Made by a program: the position numbers and the translations under genes
In this document: positions 1 to 6,891 of the stretch, piece after piece
How positions within the stretch are numbered: position 1 is the first letter of the stretch
How the letters are laid out: each line of letters opens with the position of its first letter
Assembly (NCBI GenBank): GCA_002316385.1
Contig: DCDL01000061.1
Span: forward strand, 118,049 to 149,648
Reading direction: 5' to 3'
Length of the DNA: 31,600 nucleotides
Source of the DNA: Clostridium sp. UBA1056
Lineage (GTDB): Bacteria; Bacillota; Clostridia; Clostridiales; Clostridiaceae
Notes under the pieces: model-generated
What the model was told of the DNA's origin: nothing
What the model saw: only the letters and a program-made list of their open reading frames with translations
Database searches by the model: none

Positions 1-34
1 ATTTATTTTCACGTGCCTAAGATAAGAAATTTGA

Positions 35-77
35 TAAAAATATAGGAATTGCTTTATTAGCAATTCCTATATTTTTA
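35..77. terminator. Bidirectional intrinsic terminator
   Basis: A perfect 18-bp inverted repeat pairs 35-52 with 60-77, with a 7-nt loop. The outer arm is A-rich on the left and T-rich on the right, so it can end transcription in both directions. It would serve the minus-strand gene whose stop codon is at 78-80 and a plus-strand gene that ends before the window. Confidence 0.85.
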
Positions 78-344
78 TTATTTAGTTGGAGTGTTTTTAT
101 TTATTGAGTCTAAGGGTTTATCTTCAAAATTTAGAAGATCCGATTCCCCGTTATAGGTATAGTCAAATTCGGCATTAGAAATGTTGTTTGCAGCAATTGA
201 GTCTACAACATGATTTGGAAGTAAGACATAATCTTCAAGAGAATATGATTTTACTGGCTCTGTATTAGCCTCTAAGAAATCTCTTTCATTAGGACCATAA
301 GGTTTTGAGTTATTAGATTGTCTAGAATTATTTTTTGAACCCAT
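78..344 (-). CDS. Small hydrophilic protein of unknown function (88 aa)
   Basis: This encodes an 88-residue soluble protein that I do not recognise. It starts MGSKNN, is rich in Asn and Ser at the N-terminus and in Asp, Glu and Asn later, and has no signal peptide, membrane segment or cysteine. The middle (PYGPNERDF, then YSLEDYVLLP) is the only part that looks like a folded core. A strong ribosome binding site (TAAGGAGGTA, 350-359 read on the minus strand) lies just before the ATG, and the stop runs into a terminator, so it is a complete single-gene unit. It is transcribed divergently from the trpS T-box, and two palindromes overlie its likely promoter. Reality as a gene is likely because of the ribosome binding site and terminator; function is unknown. 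Confidence 0.7.
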   Translation of the reverse strand: MGSKNNSRQSNNSKPYGPNERDFLEANTEPVKSYSLEDYVLLPNHVVDSIAANNISNAEFDYTYNGESDLLNFEDKPLDSINKNTPTK

Positions 345-388
345 ATAAAATACCTCCTTAAAGTAAAGTGGTGGTCTATTTAAAATTT

Positions 389-460
389 TACATTAAGTAT
401 ATTGAAATATTCTAATATACTTAATGTATTTAGTTTGCTTCAATGAAGTAAACTAAATAC
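389..460. repeat. Two adjoining palindromes over the 88-aa gene promoter
   Basis: The first palindrome pairs 389-403 with 414-428 (15 bp, perfect, 10-nt loop). The second pairs 426-441 with 445-460 (16 bp, one G-T pair, 3-nt loop). They share 426-428, so as single strands only one can fully form at a time. Neither is followed by a T-run on either strand, so they are not ordinary terminators. On the minus strand they coincide with a candidate -35/-10 pair. Confidence 0.7.
414..443 (-). promoter_or_regulatory. Candidate promoter of the 88-aa gene
   Basis: On the minus strand TTGAAG (443-438) is followed after 18 nt by TATATT (419-414), upstream of the ribosome binding site near 355. Both hexamers lie inside palindrome arms. 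The match to the vegetative consensus is moderate and other placements are possible. Confidence 0.4.
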
Positions 461-536
461 TAGAAATTTGTGGAATAAAAACTTACTACGAGAATAATAT
501 TAAAATTGCAAAAAAGTAGGATAAAAATTTATAATA

Positions 537-565
537 TTGACATAATAAAATATTAGAATTATAAT
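537..565 (+). promoter_or_regulatory. Promoter of the trpS T-box transcript
   Basis: A consensus vegetative promoter: TTGACA at 537-542, a 17-nt spacer, TATAAT at 560-565. It would start the transcript near 572, just upstream of the T-box stem I region. Confidence 0.85.
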
Positions 566-571
566 AGTTTT

Positions 572-853
572 AATATTATATCGAAGAATTAATAATGAAT
601 TGATCGGTGAGGCGAAGTAAGTAATATTAAAAACAGATTTTCAGAGAGTGATAAGTGGTGAGATTATCGCAATTATGCTTAATATGAATGGGTCGCTGAG
701 ATGTTGGGTGAATTTTGAAGTAGTCTAACACGGATGCTCACGTTATAGAGCTAAGATATGTTTGTATCTGATAGAGATGAGATTTTATTATCTCAAGATA
801 GGTGGTACCGCGTGATTTATGCCCTATGGATTTTCCATAGGGCTTTTGTTTTT
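572..853 (+). ncRNA. T-box leader (tryptophan specifier TGG) of trpS
   Basis: This is a tRNA-sensing T-box riboswitch. Stem I elements are visible (AGAGAG near 639 and GGTGAG near 657). The specifier triplet TGG (689-691) follows GAA, and the shared downstream element TTGAAGTAG lies near 715. The T-box sequence GGTGGTACCGCG is at 801-812. A terminator hairpin pairs 821-830 with 834-843, followed by a T-rich run to 853. By family knowledge, uncharged tRNA-Trp pairs with the specifier and with the T-box bulge, favouring the antiterminator so that trpS is transcribed. The specifier agrees with the downstream gene. About 158 nt separate the terminator from the trpS start. Confidence 0.93.
821..853 (+). 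terminator. Regulated terminator of the trpS T-box
   Basis: A 10-bp stem (821-830 with 834-843) directly followed by TTTTGTTTTT. It competes with the antiterminator containing the T-box sequence at 801-812. Confidence 0.88.
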
Positions 854-1011
854 ATATGATTATTACTTACTTAGTATTTCGGCTCTATTAACTGAATGGA
901 TAATAATAAATACGCATCAGATAAGGATTCTACTAAAATACGGATTTTTAAAAAGTAAAAATATAAGAAATCTGTTAATAGTAAGTGTTTAATATTGAAA
1001 GGAGAATGAAC

Positions 1012-2010
1012 ATGGAAGATAAGAAAAAAGTTATGTTAAGTGGAGTTAAGCCTTCTGGTGATTTAACATTAGGAAATTACTTAGGAGCTATAAAAAATTG
1101 GGTTAAATTACAAGAGGAGTATGAGTGCTATTTCTTTATTGCAGATTTACATGCAATTACTGTAAGGCAGGTGCCAGCTGAGTTAAGAAAGAGAACTCTA
1201 GAAATATTAGCTACTTATATTGCAGCTGGAATAGACCCAGAGAAGAATACATTATTTATTCAATCTCATGTACCAGCTCATTCTGAAGCAGCATGGATTT
1301 TAACTTGTCATAGTTATATGGGTGAGTTAAGTAGGATGACTCAGTATAAGGATAAATCAAAAAATAGTGGAGAAAGTATAGGAGCAGGTTTATTTAATTA
1401 TCCAGTAATTATGGCTGCAGATGTACTATTATATCAAACAGATTTAGTGCCTGTTGGAGTAGATCAGGTACAGCACCTAGAACTAGCAAGAGATATAGCA
1501 GAGAGATTTAATAGATTATATAGCCCAACTTTTGCAATACCAGAACCTTATGTAGGTAAAGCTGGAGCTAAAATAATGGACCTTCAAAATCCAAATAAAA
1601 AGATGTCTAAATCAGAGGAAAATCCTAATGGATATATTTTGATTTTAGATCCACCAGAAGTTATTAGAAGAAAAATTGCAAGAGCTGTAACTGATAGTGT
1701 TGGTGAAGTTAAGTACTGTGATGAGCAGCCAGGAGTTAAAAATCTTATGACTATTCTAAGTACCATTGAAGATATATCTATGGAAGAAATAGAAGAGAGA
1801 TATAGAGGTCAGGGTTATGCTCAGTTTAAATTAGATGTAGCAGAAGTGATAGTTAAAGAATTAGAGCCAGTTCAAAAGAAAATTAAAGAACTCTTAGAGG
1901 ACAAGAAAAGCCTTGAAGAAATTTATAAAGCAGGAGCACAAAAGGCAAGTTATATAGCTACTAAAACACTAAGAAAGATGCAAAAGAAAGTAGGATTAGT
2001 TCAATATTAA
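1012..2010 (+). CDS. trpS: Tryptophan--tRNA ligase
   Basis: Class I aminoacyl-tRNA synthetase that charges tRNA-Trp with tryptophan in the cytoplasm. The N-terminus (VMLSGVKPSGDLTLGNYLGAI) carries the TrpRS form of the HIGH motif. KMSKS is at residues 197-201 within NPNKKMSKSEENP, and the C-terminus ends in the usual helical region. The product from ATG 1012 is 332 residues, the normal bacterial TrpRS length. I chose this start because GGAG at 1001-1004 sits 7 nt upstream; an in-frame GTG at 985 has no ribosome binding site and would put the site inside the gene. The gene is monocistronic, controlled by the T-box at 572-853, and ends in a terminator at 2018-2067. Confidence 0.97.
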   Translation: MEDKKKVMLSGVKPSGDLTLGNYLGAIKNWVKLQEEYECYFFIADLHAITVRQVPAELRKRTLEILATYIAAGIDPEKNTLFIQSHVPAHSEAAWILTCHSYMGELSRMTQYKDKSKNSGESIGAGLFNYPVIMAADVLLYQTDLVPVGVDQVQHLELARDIAERFNRLYSPTFAIPEPYVGKAGAKIMDLQNPNKKMSKSEENPNGYILILDPPEVIRRKIARAVTDSVGEVKYCDEQPGVKNLMTILSTIEDISMEEIEERYRGQGYAQFKLDVAEVIVKELEPVQKKIKELLEDKKSLEEIYKAGAQKASYIATKTLRKMQKKVGLVQY

Positions 2011-2017
2011 GTTTAAT

Positions 2018-2067
2018 AAAAGTGCCTAGTATAAGCTTAGTTTAATAAGTTTATATTAGGCACTTTT
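2018..2067. terminator. Bidirectional terminator between trpS and the P-loop gene
   Basis: A long stem pairs AAAAGTGCCTA at 2018-2028 and the following bases with 2046-2067, interrupted only by G-T pairs. A-rich and T-rich outer arms let it work for trpS and for the convergent gene ending at 2076. Confidence 0.85.
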
Positions 2068-2075
2068 AAAATTCT

Positions 2076-2660
2076 CTATTTAGATTCTATATCACTTGCC
2101 ACTTCAGCATTTATATGTAAAATATCAAGAATTTGTCTTGCTCTTTCCTTTGTGGAACCTGTAATTGGTGTATAGGAAACAGCTTCAGTTTCAAGGAATG
2201 AAAGAATTGCACTATCTACTGCTTTTGCAACTTCTTCATCTTGCCATCTTACACCATCTTTTGAATATCCAAATTCTCTTCCTACATAGAATATATGGTC
2301 ATAGTTTTGGATATCTTTTATAGCAAGACCATATAAATCTTTTAAAATTTCAATTTCTTTTACACTGCGAGTTTTATTACCTAGCATAAAGCGAGCATAA
2401 ATGTAAGGAACAAAGGTAGCATAATCAGTAATTGCATAGTCAAAGGAAGATAGCTCAGATTCTAGCTTAAATTGACCAAGATAAATTCCATATTGCTCTG
2501 AAATTGTCTCTATCATACCTTTTTCTCTTAAGTAATCAGTGCTGTATTCTGAGGCACAGCCTACATTTAATCCAGCAATTTTCATATCTACATAAAGTTG
2601 TTGCATAAGAGTGGTTTTACCACAACGTGGTCCACCTAAAATAGCTACTCTAATAGTCAT
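2076..2660 (-). CDS. P-loop ATPase/kinase-like protein (NadR/AAA_28 type)
   Basis: A 194-residue cytoplasmic nucleotide-binding protein. The N-terminal strand leads straight into a Walker A motif, GGPRCGKTT (residues 9-17). Later segments (AITDYATFVPYIYARF and a helix around YDHIFYVGREFGY) recall the AAA_28/NadR-like kinase fold, in which a small molecule may be phosphorylated; the substrate is unknown. The start at 2660 follows GGAGG with an 8-nt spacer; an upstream in-frame ATG at 2675 overlaps that site and is rejected. A consensus promoter lies at 2720-2692. It is a single-gene unit, convergent with trpS. The ATP-binding assignment is firm, the kinase idea weak. Confidence 0.75.
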   Translation of the reverse strand: MTIRVAILGGPRCGKTTLMQQLYVDMKIAGLNVGCASEYSTDYLREKGMIETISEQYGIYLGQFKLESELSSFDYAITDYATFVPYIYARFMLGNKTRSVKEIEILKDLYGLAIKDIQNYDHIFYVGREFGYSKDGVRWQDEEVAKAVDSAILSFLETEAVSYTPITGSTKERARQILDILHINAEVASDIESK

Positions 2661-2691
2661 AATCACAGCCTCCATATTCTAATAGGCTTTA

Positions 2692-2720
2692 ATTATATCA
2701 AGGTGTGAAAGATTTTTCAA
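2692..2720 (-). promoter_or_regulatory. Promoter of the P-loop gene
   Basis: On the minus strand TTGAAA (2720-2715), a 17-nt spacer and TATAAT (2697-2692) precede the start at 2660. Confidence 0.75.
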
Positions 2721-2921
2721 TGAAATACGAACAAAAAAAGTTATTCTAATATAAATATACACAATCTGTTAGGAAAATACAGGTAGAATTAAAAAATCGT
2801 AATAATTTCTTAATGAATTTATAAGGATTTTAAATTATAATATATCTATGGTATACTTATTAAGCAATTTGATTTATAATAAATTATTAATTTATTTTTA
2901 TAATAGCATTGAGGTGATTAA

Positions 2922-3452
2922 GTGGATAGAAAAATCTATGTTGTATTGACACAAACAGGAACTTGTTTTTCAAGGGCTATAAAATTATATACTAAGTATA
3001 ATTATAATCATACATCTATAGGTCTAGATAAAGAATTAAAAGAGTTATATAGCTTTGGGAGAAGAAAAATATATTTGCCACTTCATGCTGGATTTGTTAG
3101 AGAACAAATTGATGGAGGAATATTTAAGCTATATAAAAGGACAACCTGCAGAGTTTACGAAGTAAATGTTACCGAAGAAGAGTATCATCAAGTTAAAGAG
3201 ATTATAGATAGATTTGATAGTGAATATGATAGATATAAGTATAATTTTTTAGGAATTCTAGCTATAATGTTGCATATTCCATATCAAAGGAGATATCATT
3301 TCGTATGCTCACAGTTTGTAGCATATGTATTAAAGGAAGGTAAAATTGTGGACTTTGATAAACATGTATCCTTAGTGAAGCCAGAGGATTTTGATACTTT
3401 GGAAAAAGGACAAGTAGTTTATAGTGGGTTATTAAGCAATTACGTATACTAA
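2922..3452 (+). CDS. Permuted NlpC/P60-like (YiiX-type) hydrolase family protein
   Basis: A 176-residue protein with the layout of permuted papain-like NlpC/P60 (YiiX/YycO type) proteins: a His in the early strand motif YNHTSIGL (His30) and a later helix starting at the Cys of HFVCSQFVAYVLKE (Cys129). In ordinary NlpC/P60 enzymes the Cys comes first, so the reversed order points to the permuted clade, whose members are thought to act on amide or lipid-ester bonds. I see no signal peptide, so a cytoplasmic location is likely. Translation starts at GTG 2922 after GAGGTGA (2911-2917). The gene stands alone, with its own terminator at 3504-3547. Family assignment is moderate; substrate unknown. 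Confidence 0.7.
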   Translation: MDRKIYVVLTQTGTCFSRAIKLYTKYNYNHTSIGLDKELKELYSFGRRKIYLPLHAGFVREQIDGGIFKLYKRTTCRVYEVNVTEEEYHQVKEIIDRFDSEYDRYKYNFLGILAIMLHIPYQRRYHFVCSQFVAYVLKEGKIVDFDKHVSLVKPEDFDTLEKGQVVYSGLLSNYVY

Positions 3453-3503
3453 TATTATAAGTACATTTTATTGAAATTATATTTTTATTTAAATATTTAC
3501 AGT

Positions 3504-3547
3504 AGTAGCAGTTAGATATTAAAAATCTTACTGCTATTATTTTTTAT
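3504..3547 (+). terminator. Terminator after the NlpC/P60-like gene
   Basis: A stem pairs 3504-3517 with 3525-3538 (14 positions, one mismatch, one G-T pair), followed by a T-rich run to 3547. Confidence 0.75.
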
Positions 3548-3643
3548 TTAAGATATATATTTGTTTTTAGGACTATTGGAAGGATATCCATTGAAATGAG
3601 AAATTTAAATTAGAGTTTTATAGAGTTGTGGTAATAAATATAA

Positions 3644-3694
3644 GATTTTATATATGAAGCAATTTTAATGAAGATAGAAGATATATATAAAATC
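3644..3694. repeat. Inverted repeat in the prfC upstream region
   Basis: A perfect 12-bp inverted repeat (3644-3655 with 3683-3694) encloses 27 nt in the AT-rich 260-nt spacer ahead of prfC. No riboswitch class is recognisable there. Given the base composition it could be incidental. Confidence 0.35.
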
Positions 3695-3805
3695 ATCAAT
3701 AATATTTGTGTTTATATTAATAAATATGATATTATATAAATTGTGTTAAAAAGAGATACTATATAATTGAAGATAATTTTAAATTTAAATAAAGGAGTTA
3801 AGGTA

Positions 3806-5401
3806 ATGAGTGATTATATAAAGGAGATAGAGAAAAGAAGAACCTTTGCTATAATTTCCCACCCAGATGCAGGTAAAACTACACTTACTGAAAAATTACT
3901 TTTATATGGGGGAGCAATAAGACTTGCAGGTTCTGTAAAGGCAAGAAAAACATCTAAACATGCTGTTTCTGACTGGATGGAAATAGAAAAGAAAAGAGGA
4001 ATTTCCGTTACTTCTTCAGTAATGCAGTTTGGGTATGATGGATATTGTATAAATATATTAGATACTCCAGGACACCAAGACTTTAGTGAGGATACATATA
4101 GAACTCTTATGGCTGCAGACAGTGCAGTAATGGTAATTGATGGAGCAAAAGGTGTGGAGGAGCAGACTAGAAAACTATTTCATGTTTGTAGTATGAGAGA
4201 TATTCCAATATTTACTTTTGTAAATAAGATGGATAGAGAAACAAGAGATCCTTTTGAACTTATGGAAGAAATAGAAAATGAGCTAGGTATAAAATCATAT
4301 CCAATAAATTGGCCTATAGGTACAGGAATGCACTTTAAGGGAGTTTATGATAGAAATAATAAGCAGATTCAAATTTTTAAAGCCGGAGATCATGGACAGT
4401 TAGAAGTAAGCGAGACTGTTATAGATTTAGAAGATGAAGCTGCTGTTAGAGAAGCTATAACTGATAGTTTATATGAAAAGTTACTTGAGGATATAGAATT
4501 ATTAGATATAGCTGGAGATGCATTTGATGAAGAAAAGGTGAGATTTGGAGATCTTACACCAGTATTCTTTGGAAGTGCATTAACTAACTTTGGTGTAGAA
4601 CCGTTTTTAGAGAATTTCTTAAAGCTAACTACACCTCCATTAGAAAGAAATTCTGATATAGGAAAAATAGAAGCTATAGATGATAATTTCTCTGCCTTTG
4701 TATTTAAGATTCAAGCTAATATGAATAAGGCTCATAGAGATAGAATAGCCTTTATGAGAATATGTTCAGGTCAGTTTGAAAAAGGTATGGAAGTTTATCA
4801 TGTTCAGGGTGGAAATAAGATAAAGCTAGCACAACCTCAACAGTTTTTAGCTCAGGATAGGGAAATTGTTGATAATGCATATGCAGGAGATATCATAGGA
4901 GTTTTTGATCCAGGAATATTTAGCATAGGAGATACCCTTTGTTCACCAAGCAAGAAACTTAAGTTTGAAGGGATTCCAACCTTCGCACCAGAACATTTTG
5001 CAAGAGTTAGAACTGTGGACACCATGAAGAGAAAGCAGTTTATAAAAGGTGTAACCCAGATAGCTCAAGAGGGAGCAATTCAGGTGTTTAAAGAGCTTCA
5101 TATAGGAACAGAACAAATCATAGTAGGAGTTGTAGGAGTTCTTCAATTTGAAGTTTTAGAATTTAGATTAAAAAATGAATATAATGTGGATATTAAAATG
5201 GATATGCTTCCATATAGAAATATTAGATGGATTGAAGCTTTAGAGGGTAAAGTTGAAGATTTGAGTTTGACAAGTGACTCTAAAGTTGTTAAGGACTTTA
5301 AGGATAGAGACTTGCTTATATTCCAAAATGACTGGGGCATTAGTTGGGCTCTAGATCATAATAAGGGCTTAGTTTTATCTAACATAGGAAAAGGTGAATA
5401 A
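3806..5401 (+). CDS. prfC: Peptide chain release factor 3
   Basis: Translational GTPase RF3, which recycles RF1/RF2 from the ribosome after termination. The GTPase domain shows the P-loop SHPDAGKTT near the start, the G3 motif DTPGHQDF and the G4 motif NKMDRE. The switch region has KKRGISVTSS in the usual RF3 form. Domains II and III follow (around NFSAFVFKIQANMNKAHRDR and VVGVLQFEVLEFRLKNEY). From ATG 3806 the product is 531 residues, the normal RF3 size. The start is set by AAAGGAG at 3791-3797; the in-frame TTG at 3767 lacks a site. Monocistronic, with a strong terminator immediately after the stop. Confidence 0.96.
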   Translation: MSDYIKEIEKRRTFAIISHPDAGKTTLTEKLLLYGGAIRLAGSVKARKTSKHAVSDWMEIEKKRGISVTSSVMQFGYDGYCINILDTPGHQDFSEDTYRTLMAADSAVMVIDGAKGVEEQTRKLFHVCSMRDIPIFTFVNKMDRETRDPFELMEEIENELGIKSYPINWPIGTGMHFKGVYDRNNKQIQIFKAGDHGQLEVSETVIDLEDEAAVREAITDSLYEKLLEDIELLDIAGDAFDEEKVRFGDLTPVFFGSALTNFGVEPFLENFLKLTTPPLERNSDIGKIEAIDDNFSAFVFKIQANMNKAHRDRIAFMRICSGQFEKGMEVYHVQGGNKIKLAQPQQFLAQDREIVDNAYAGDIIGVFDPGIFSIGDTLCSPSKKLKFEGIPTFAPEHFARVRTVDTMKRKQFIKGVTQIAQEGAIQVFKELHIGTEQIIVGVVGVLQFEVLEFRLKNEYNVDIKMDMLPYRNIRWIEALEGKVEDLSLTSDSKVVKDFKDRDLLIFQNDWGISWALDHNKGLVLSNIGKGE

Positions 5402-5403
5402 TT

Positions 5404-5440
5404 AAAAGGATTCCTCAACTTTATTTTGAGGAATCCTTTT
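5404..5440. terminator. Bidirectional terminator after prfC
   Basis: A perfect 15-bp stem pairs 5404-5418 with 5426-5440 (7-nt loop). Its outer ends are AAAA and TTTT, so it serves prfC and the convergent small gene that stops at 5446. Confidence 0.9.
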
Positions 5441-5445
5441 AAGTT

Positions 5446-5616
5446 TTATCTATTAAATTTATTTTTTATAGTTAAGTATTCTTCTATGTAGTCCATGGCA
5501 ATAGTTAGAAGGGTTACTGCAATTATTAAATTGATTAAGTTTCCTCCTATAATAAAGAATAAACCAATTAAAATTATTAATAGTAAAAAGCTATTAAACC
5601 AACGAAGATACATCAT
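5446..5616 (-). CDS. Small two-helix membrane protein (56 aa), unknown function
   Basis: A 56-residue open frame read on the minus strand. It begins MMYLRWFNS and has two hydrophobic stretches: residues 10-23 (rich in Leu, Ile, Phe) and, after a GGN turn at 24-26, residues 27-40. A charged tail follows (MDYIEEYLTIKNKFNR). This reads as a helical hairpin in the membrane with short charged ends. AAAGGA lies 9 nt before the ATG at 5616, and the stop leads straight into the terminator at 5404-5440. The convergent arrangement with prfC and the clean hydrophobicity pattern argue for a real gene. I do not recognise a family. Confidence 0.55.
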   Translation of the reverse strand: MMYLRWFNSFLLLIILIGLFFIIGGNLINLIIAVTLLTIAMDYIEEYLTIKNKFNR

Positions 5617-5769
5617 ATAAGTCAATCCTTTCTACTCCTAAGTAAAGTCATAAGTTATATCTTTTAACTATTCTATTAAAAAAATATAGGATTTTTAAAT
5701 GTAAAAACCAAAGTTAGAATTATTTTGTGCAAAAAGTTTAATATTATTCTTCCATATTAAAAAATAAGG

Positions 5770-5797
5770 TTGAAATTCTCAGCGTTTCATGTATAAT
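5770..5797 (+). promoter_or_regulatory. Promoter of the ECF S-component gene
   Basis: TTGAAA at 5770-5775, a 16-nt spacer, TATAAT at 5792-5797. The predicted start of transcription (about 5803) coincides with the first base of a hairpin. Confidence 0.7.
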
Positions 5798-5802
5798 TTA
5801 AT

Positions 5803-5834
5803 TGTATGGGTACTGAATTTTCTGTATCCATACA
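5803..5834 (+). promoter_or_regulatory. 5'-terminal mRNA hairpin before the ECF S component
   Basis: An 11-bp stem pairs 5803-5813 with 5824-5834 (one G-T pair, 10-nt loop) at the predicted 5' end of the transcript. No T-run follows, so it is not a terminator. It may protect the RNA end or be a small ligand- or protein-binding element; I recognise no known riboswitch class. Confidence 0.5.
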
Positions 5835-5865
5835 GTGTGATGAGCAATCATAAGGGGGATTTTAT

Positions 5866-6435
5866 ATGAAGGAAAAGATGTCTATAAAAACATCAGGAAG
5901 TAGTTCTAGCACCATTGGAATAGTTCAAATAGGATTGATGGCAGCACTGACATATATAGCAACTGCAGTTATAGCTATACCAGTAGGTGATAATGCAGTT
6001 CTACATTTAGGTGATACTGTGTTGTTCTTGAGTGCTATATTGCTAGGGAAAAAAAGAGGGGCAGTGGCAGCAGCTATAGGGATGACATTTTTTGATTTGT
6101 TCTCTCCATATTCTATTTGGGCACCATTTACCTTTGTTATAAAAGGTGTTATGGCGTATATAGCAGGAGCTATAGCTTATAGAAGTAACTTTGAAGGAGA
6201 CAACTTTTGGAATAATTTATTTGCATTTATTGTAGCAGGTGTAGTTATGATTTCTGGATACTTCTTTGCTGGAGGTTGCTTAAATCACTTTGTATATGGA
6301 ATCCCAACTCTTGGTCAAGGATTTATAGTAGCTATAAAAGATATACCAGCTAACATCCTGCAAGTAGTAGGAGGTATTGTTATAGGGTTACCGCTTTCAA
6401 TGCCACTAAAGAAATATCTAGCAAAATATTTATAG
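5866..6435 (+). CDS. ECF transporter S component (substrate-binding membrane subunit)
   Basis: A 189-residue integral membrane protein with about six hydrophobic helices. It looks like the vitamin-binding S subunit of an energy-coupling factor transporter. Typical S-component features are the N-terminal helix GLMAALTYIATAVIAIP, the loop DNAVLHLGDTVLFLSAILLG, then KRGAVAAAIGMTFFDLFSPYS and WAPFTFVIKGVMAY. The shared EcfA/EcfA'/EcfT subunits are not here, which is normal for group II ECF systems where S subunits are scattered. The substrate cannot be told from sequence: no riboswitch and no vitamin gene is adjacent. The start follows AAGGGGG (5851-5857). The gene ends in a terminator at 6443-6472. 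Confidence 0.85.
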   Translation: MKEKMSIKTSGSSSSTIGIVQIGLMAALTYIATAVIAIPVGDNAVLHLGDTVLFLSAILLGKKRGAVAAAIGMTFFDLFSPYSIWAPFTFVIKGVMAYIAGAIAYRSNFEGDNFWNNLFAFIVAGVVMISGYFFAGGCLNHFVYGIPTLGQGFIVAIKDIPANILQVVGGIVIGLPLSMPLKKYLAKYL

Positions 6436-6442
6436 ATAAGTT

Positions 6443-6472
6443 AAGCATCACTGAAGTGGTGCTTTTATTTTT
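6443..6472 (+). terminator. Terminator after the ECF S component
   Basis: A 9-bp stem (6443-6451 with 6456-6464, loop TGAA, one G-T pair) followed by TTTTATTTTT. Confidence 0.85.
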
Positions 6473-6544
6473 AAATTTTTTGAGTAAACTAAGTTTAAAC
6501 ATAGAATAAATATAATTAACTAAAAAACAAAAAAAATTTATCTG

Positions 6545-6573
6545 TTGACAAGAAATAAAACTAGTATTAATAT
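6545..6573 (+). promoter_or_regulatory. Promoter of the copper operon
   Basis: TTGACA at 6545-6550, a 17-nt spacer and TAATAT at 6568-6573. The predicted transcription start (about 6580) falls at the left edge of the CsoR-type operator. Confidence 0.8.
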
Positions 6574-6578
6574 ATAGA

Positions 6579-6599
6579 TATACCCCCTCTGGGGGGAGG
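6579..6599 (+). promoter_or_regulatory. CsoR-type copper operator
   Basis: A GC-rich palindrome in otherwise AT-rich DNA: TACCCCC (6581-6587), then TCT, then GGGGGG. It matches the C-run/G-run dyad bound by CsoR repressors at copper-responsive promoters. It lies directly downstream of the -10 element, where bound repressor would block transcription initiation. The run of Gs also contributes to the ribosome binding region of csoR. Confidence 0.8.
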
Positions 6600-6611
6600 G
6601 GAGGTGAAAGA

Positions 6612-6878
6612 ATGAGCGAAGAAAGAAAAAAAGCCTTACAGTTATTAAAAACGGCAAGGGGACAAATAGATGGAATCATTAAAATGATAGAAGATGATAG
6701 GTACTGCATTGATATTTCTAATCAAATATTAGCTTCACAATCTTTATTAAAAAAAGCTAACTTAGGAATTTTAAAGGGGCATTTAAATCATTGTGTCAAG
6801 GATGCTGCAATAAATAACAATGTAGATGAAAAGATCGATGAAATAAATAGCATATTAGAGAAAATAATTACAAAATAA
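6612..6878 (+). CDS. csoR: CsoR-family copper-sensing repressor
   Basis: An 88-residue all-helical metal-sensing repressor (DUF156/CsoR family). The three Cu(I) ligands of CsoR are present with the exact family spacing: Cys32 (RYCIDI), His57 and Cys61 (HLNHC); the gaps of 25 and 4 residues equal those of the classic C-H-C set. In the family, Cu(I) binding releases the repressor from its operator. The start ATG 6612 follows GGAGGTG. It is the first gene of csoR-copA-copZ, 13 nt ahead of copA, and its operator sits at the operon's own promoter, so the operon should be autoregulated and copper-induced. Confidence 0.92.
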   Translation: MSEERKKALQLLKTARGQIDGIIKMIEDDRYCIDISNQILASQSLLKKANLGILKGHLNHCVKDAAINNNVDEKIDEINSILEKIITK

Positions 6879-6891
6879 AGAAGGTGAAAAT

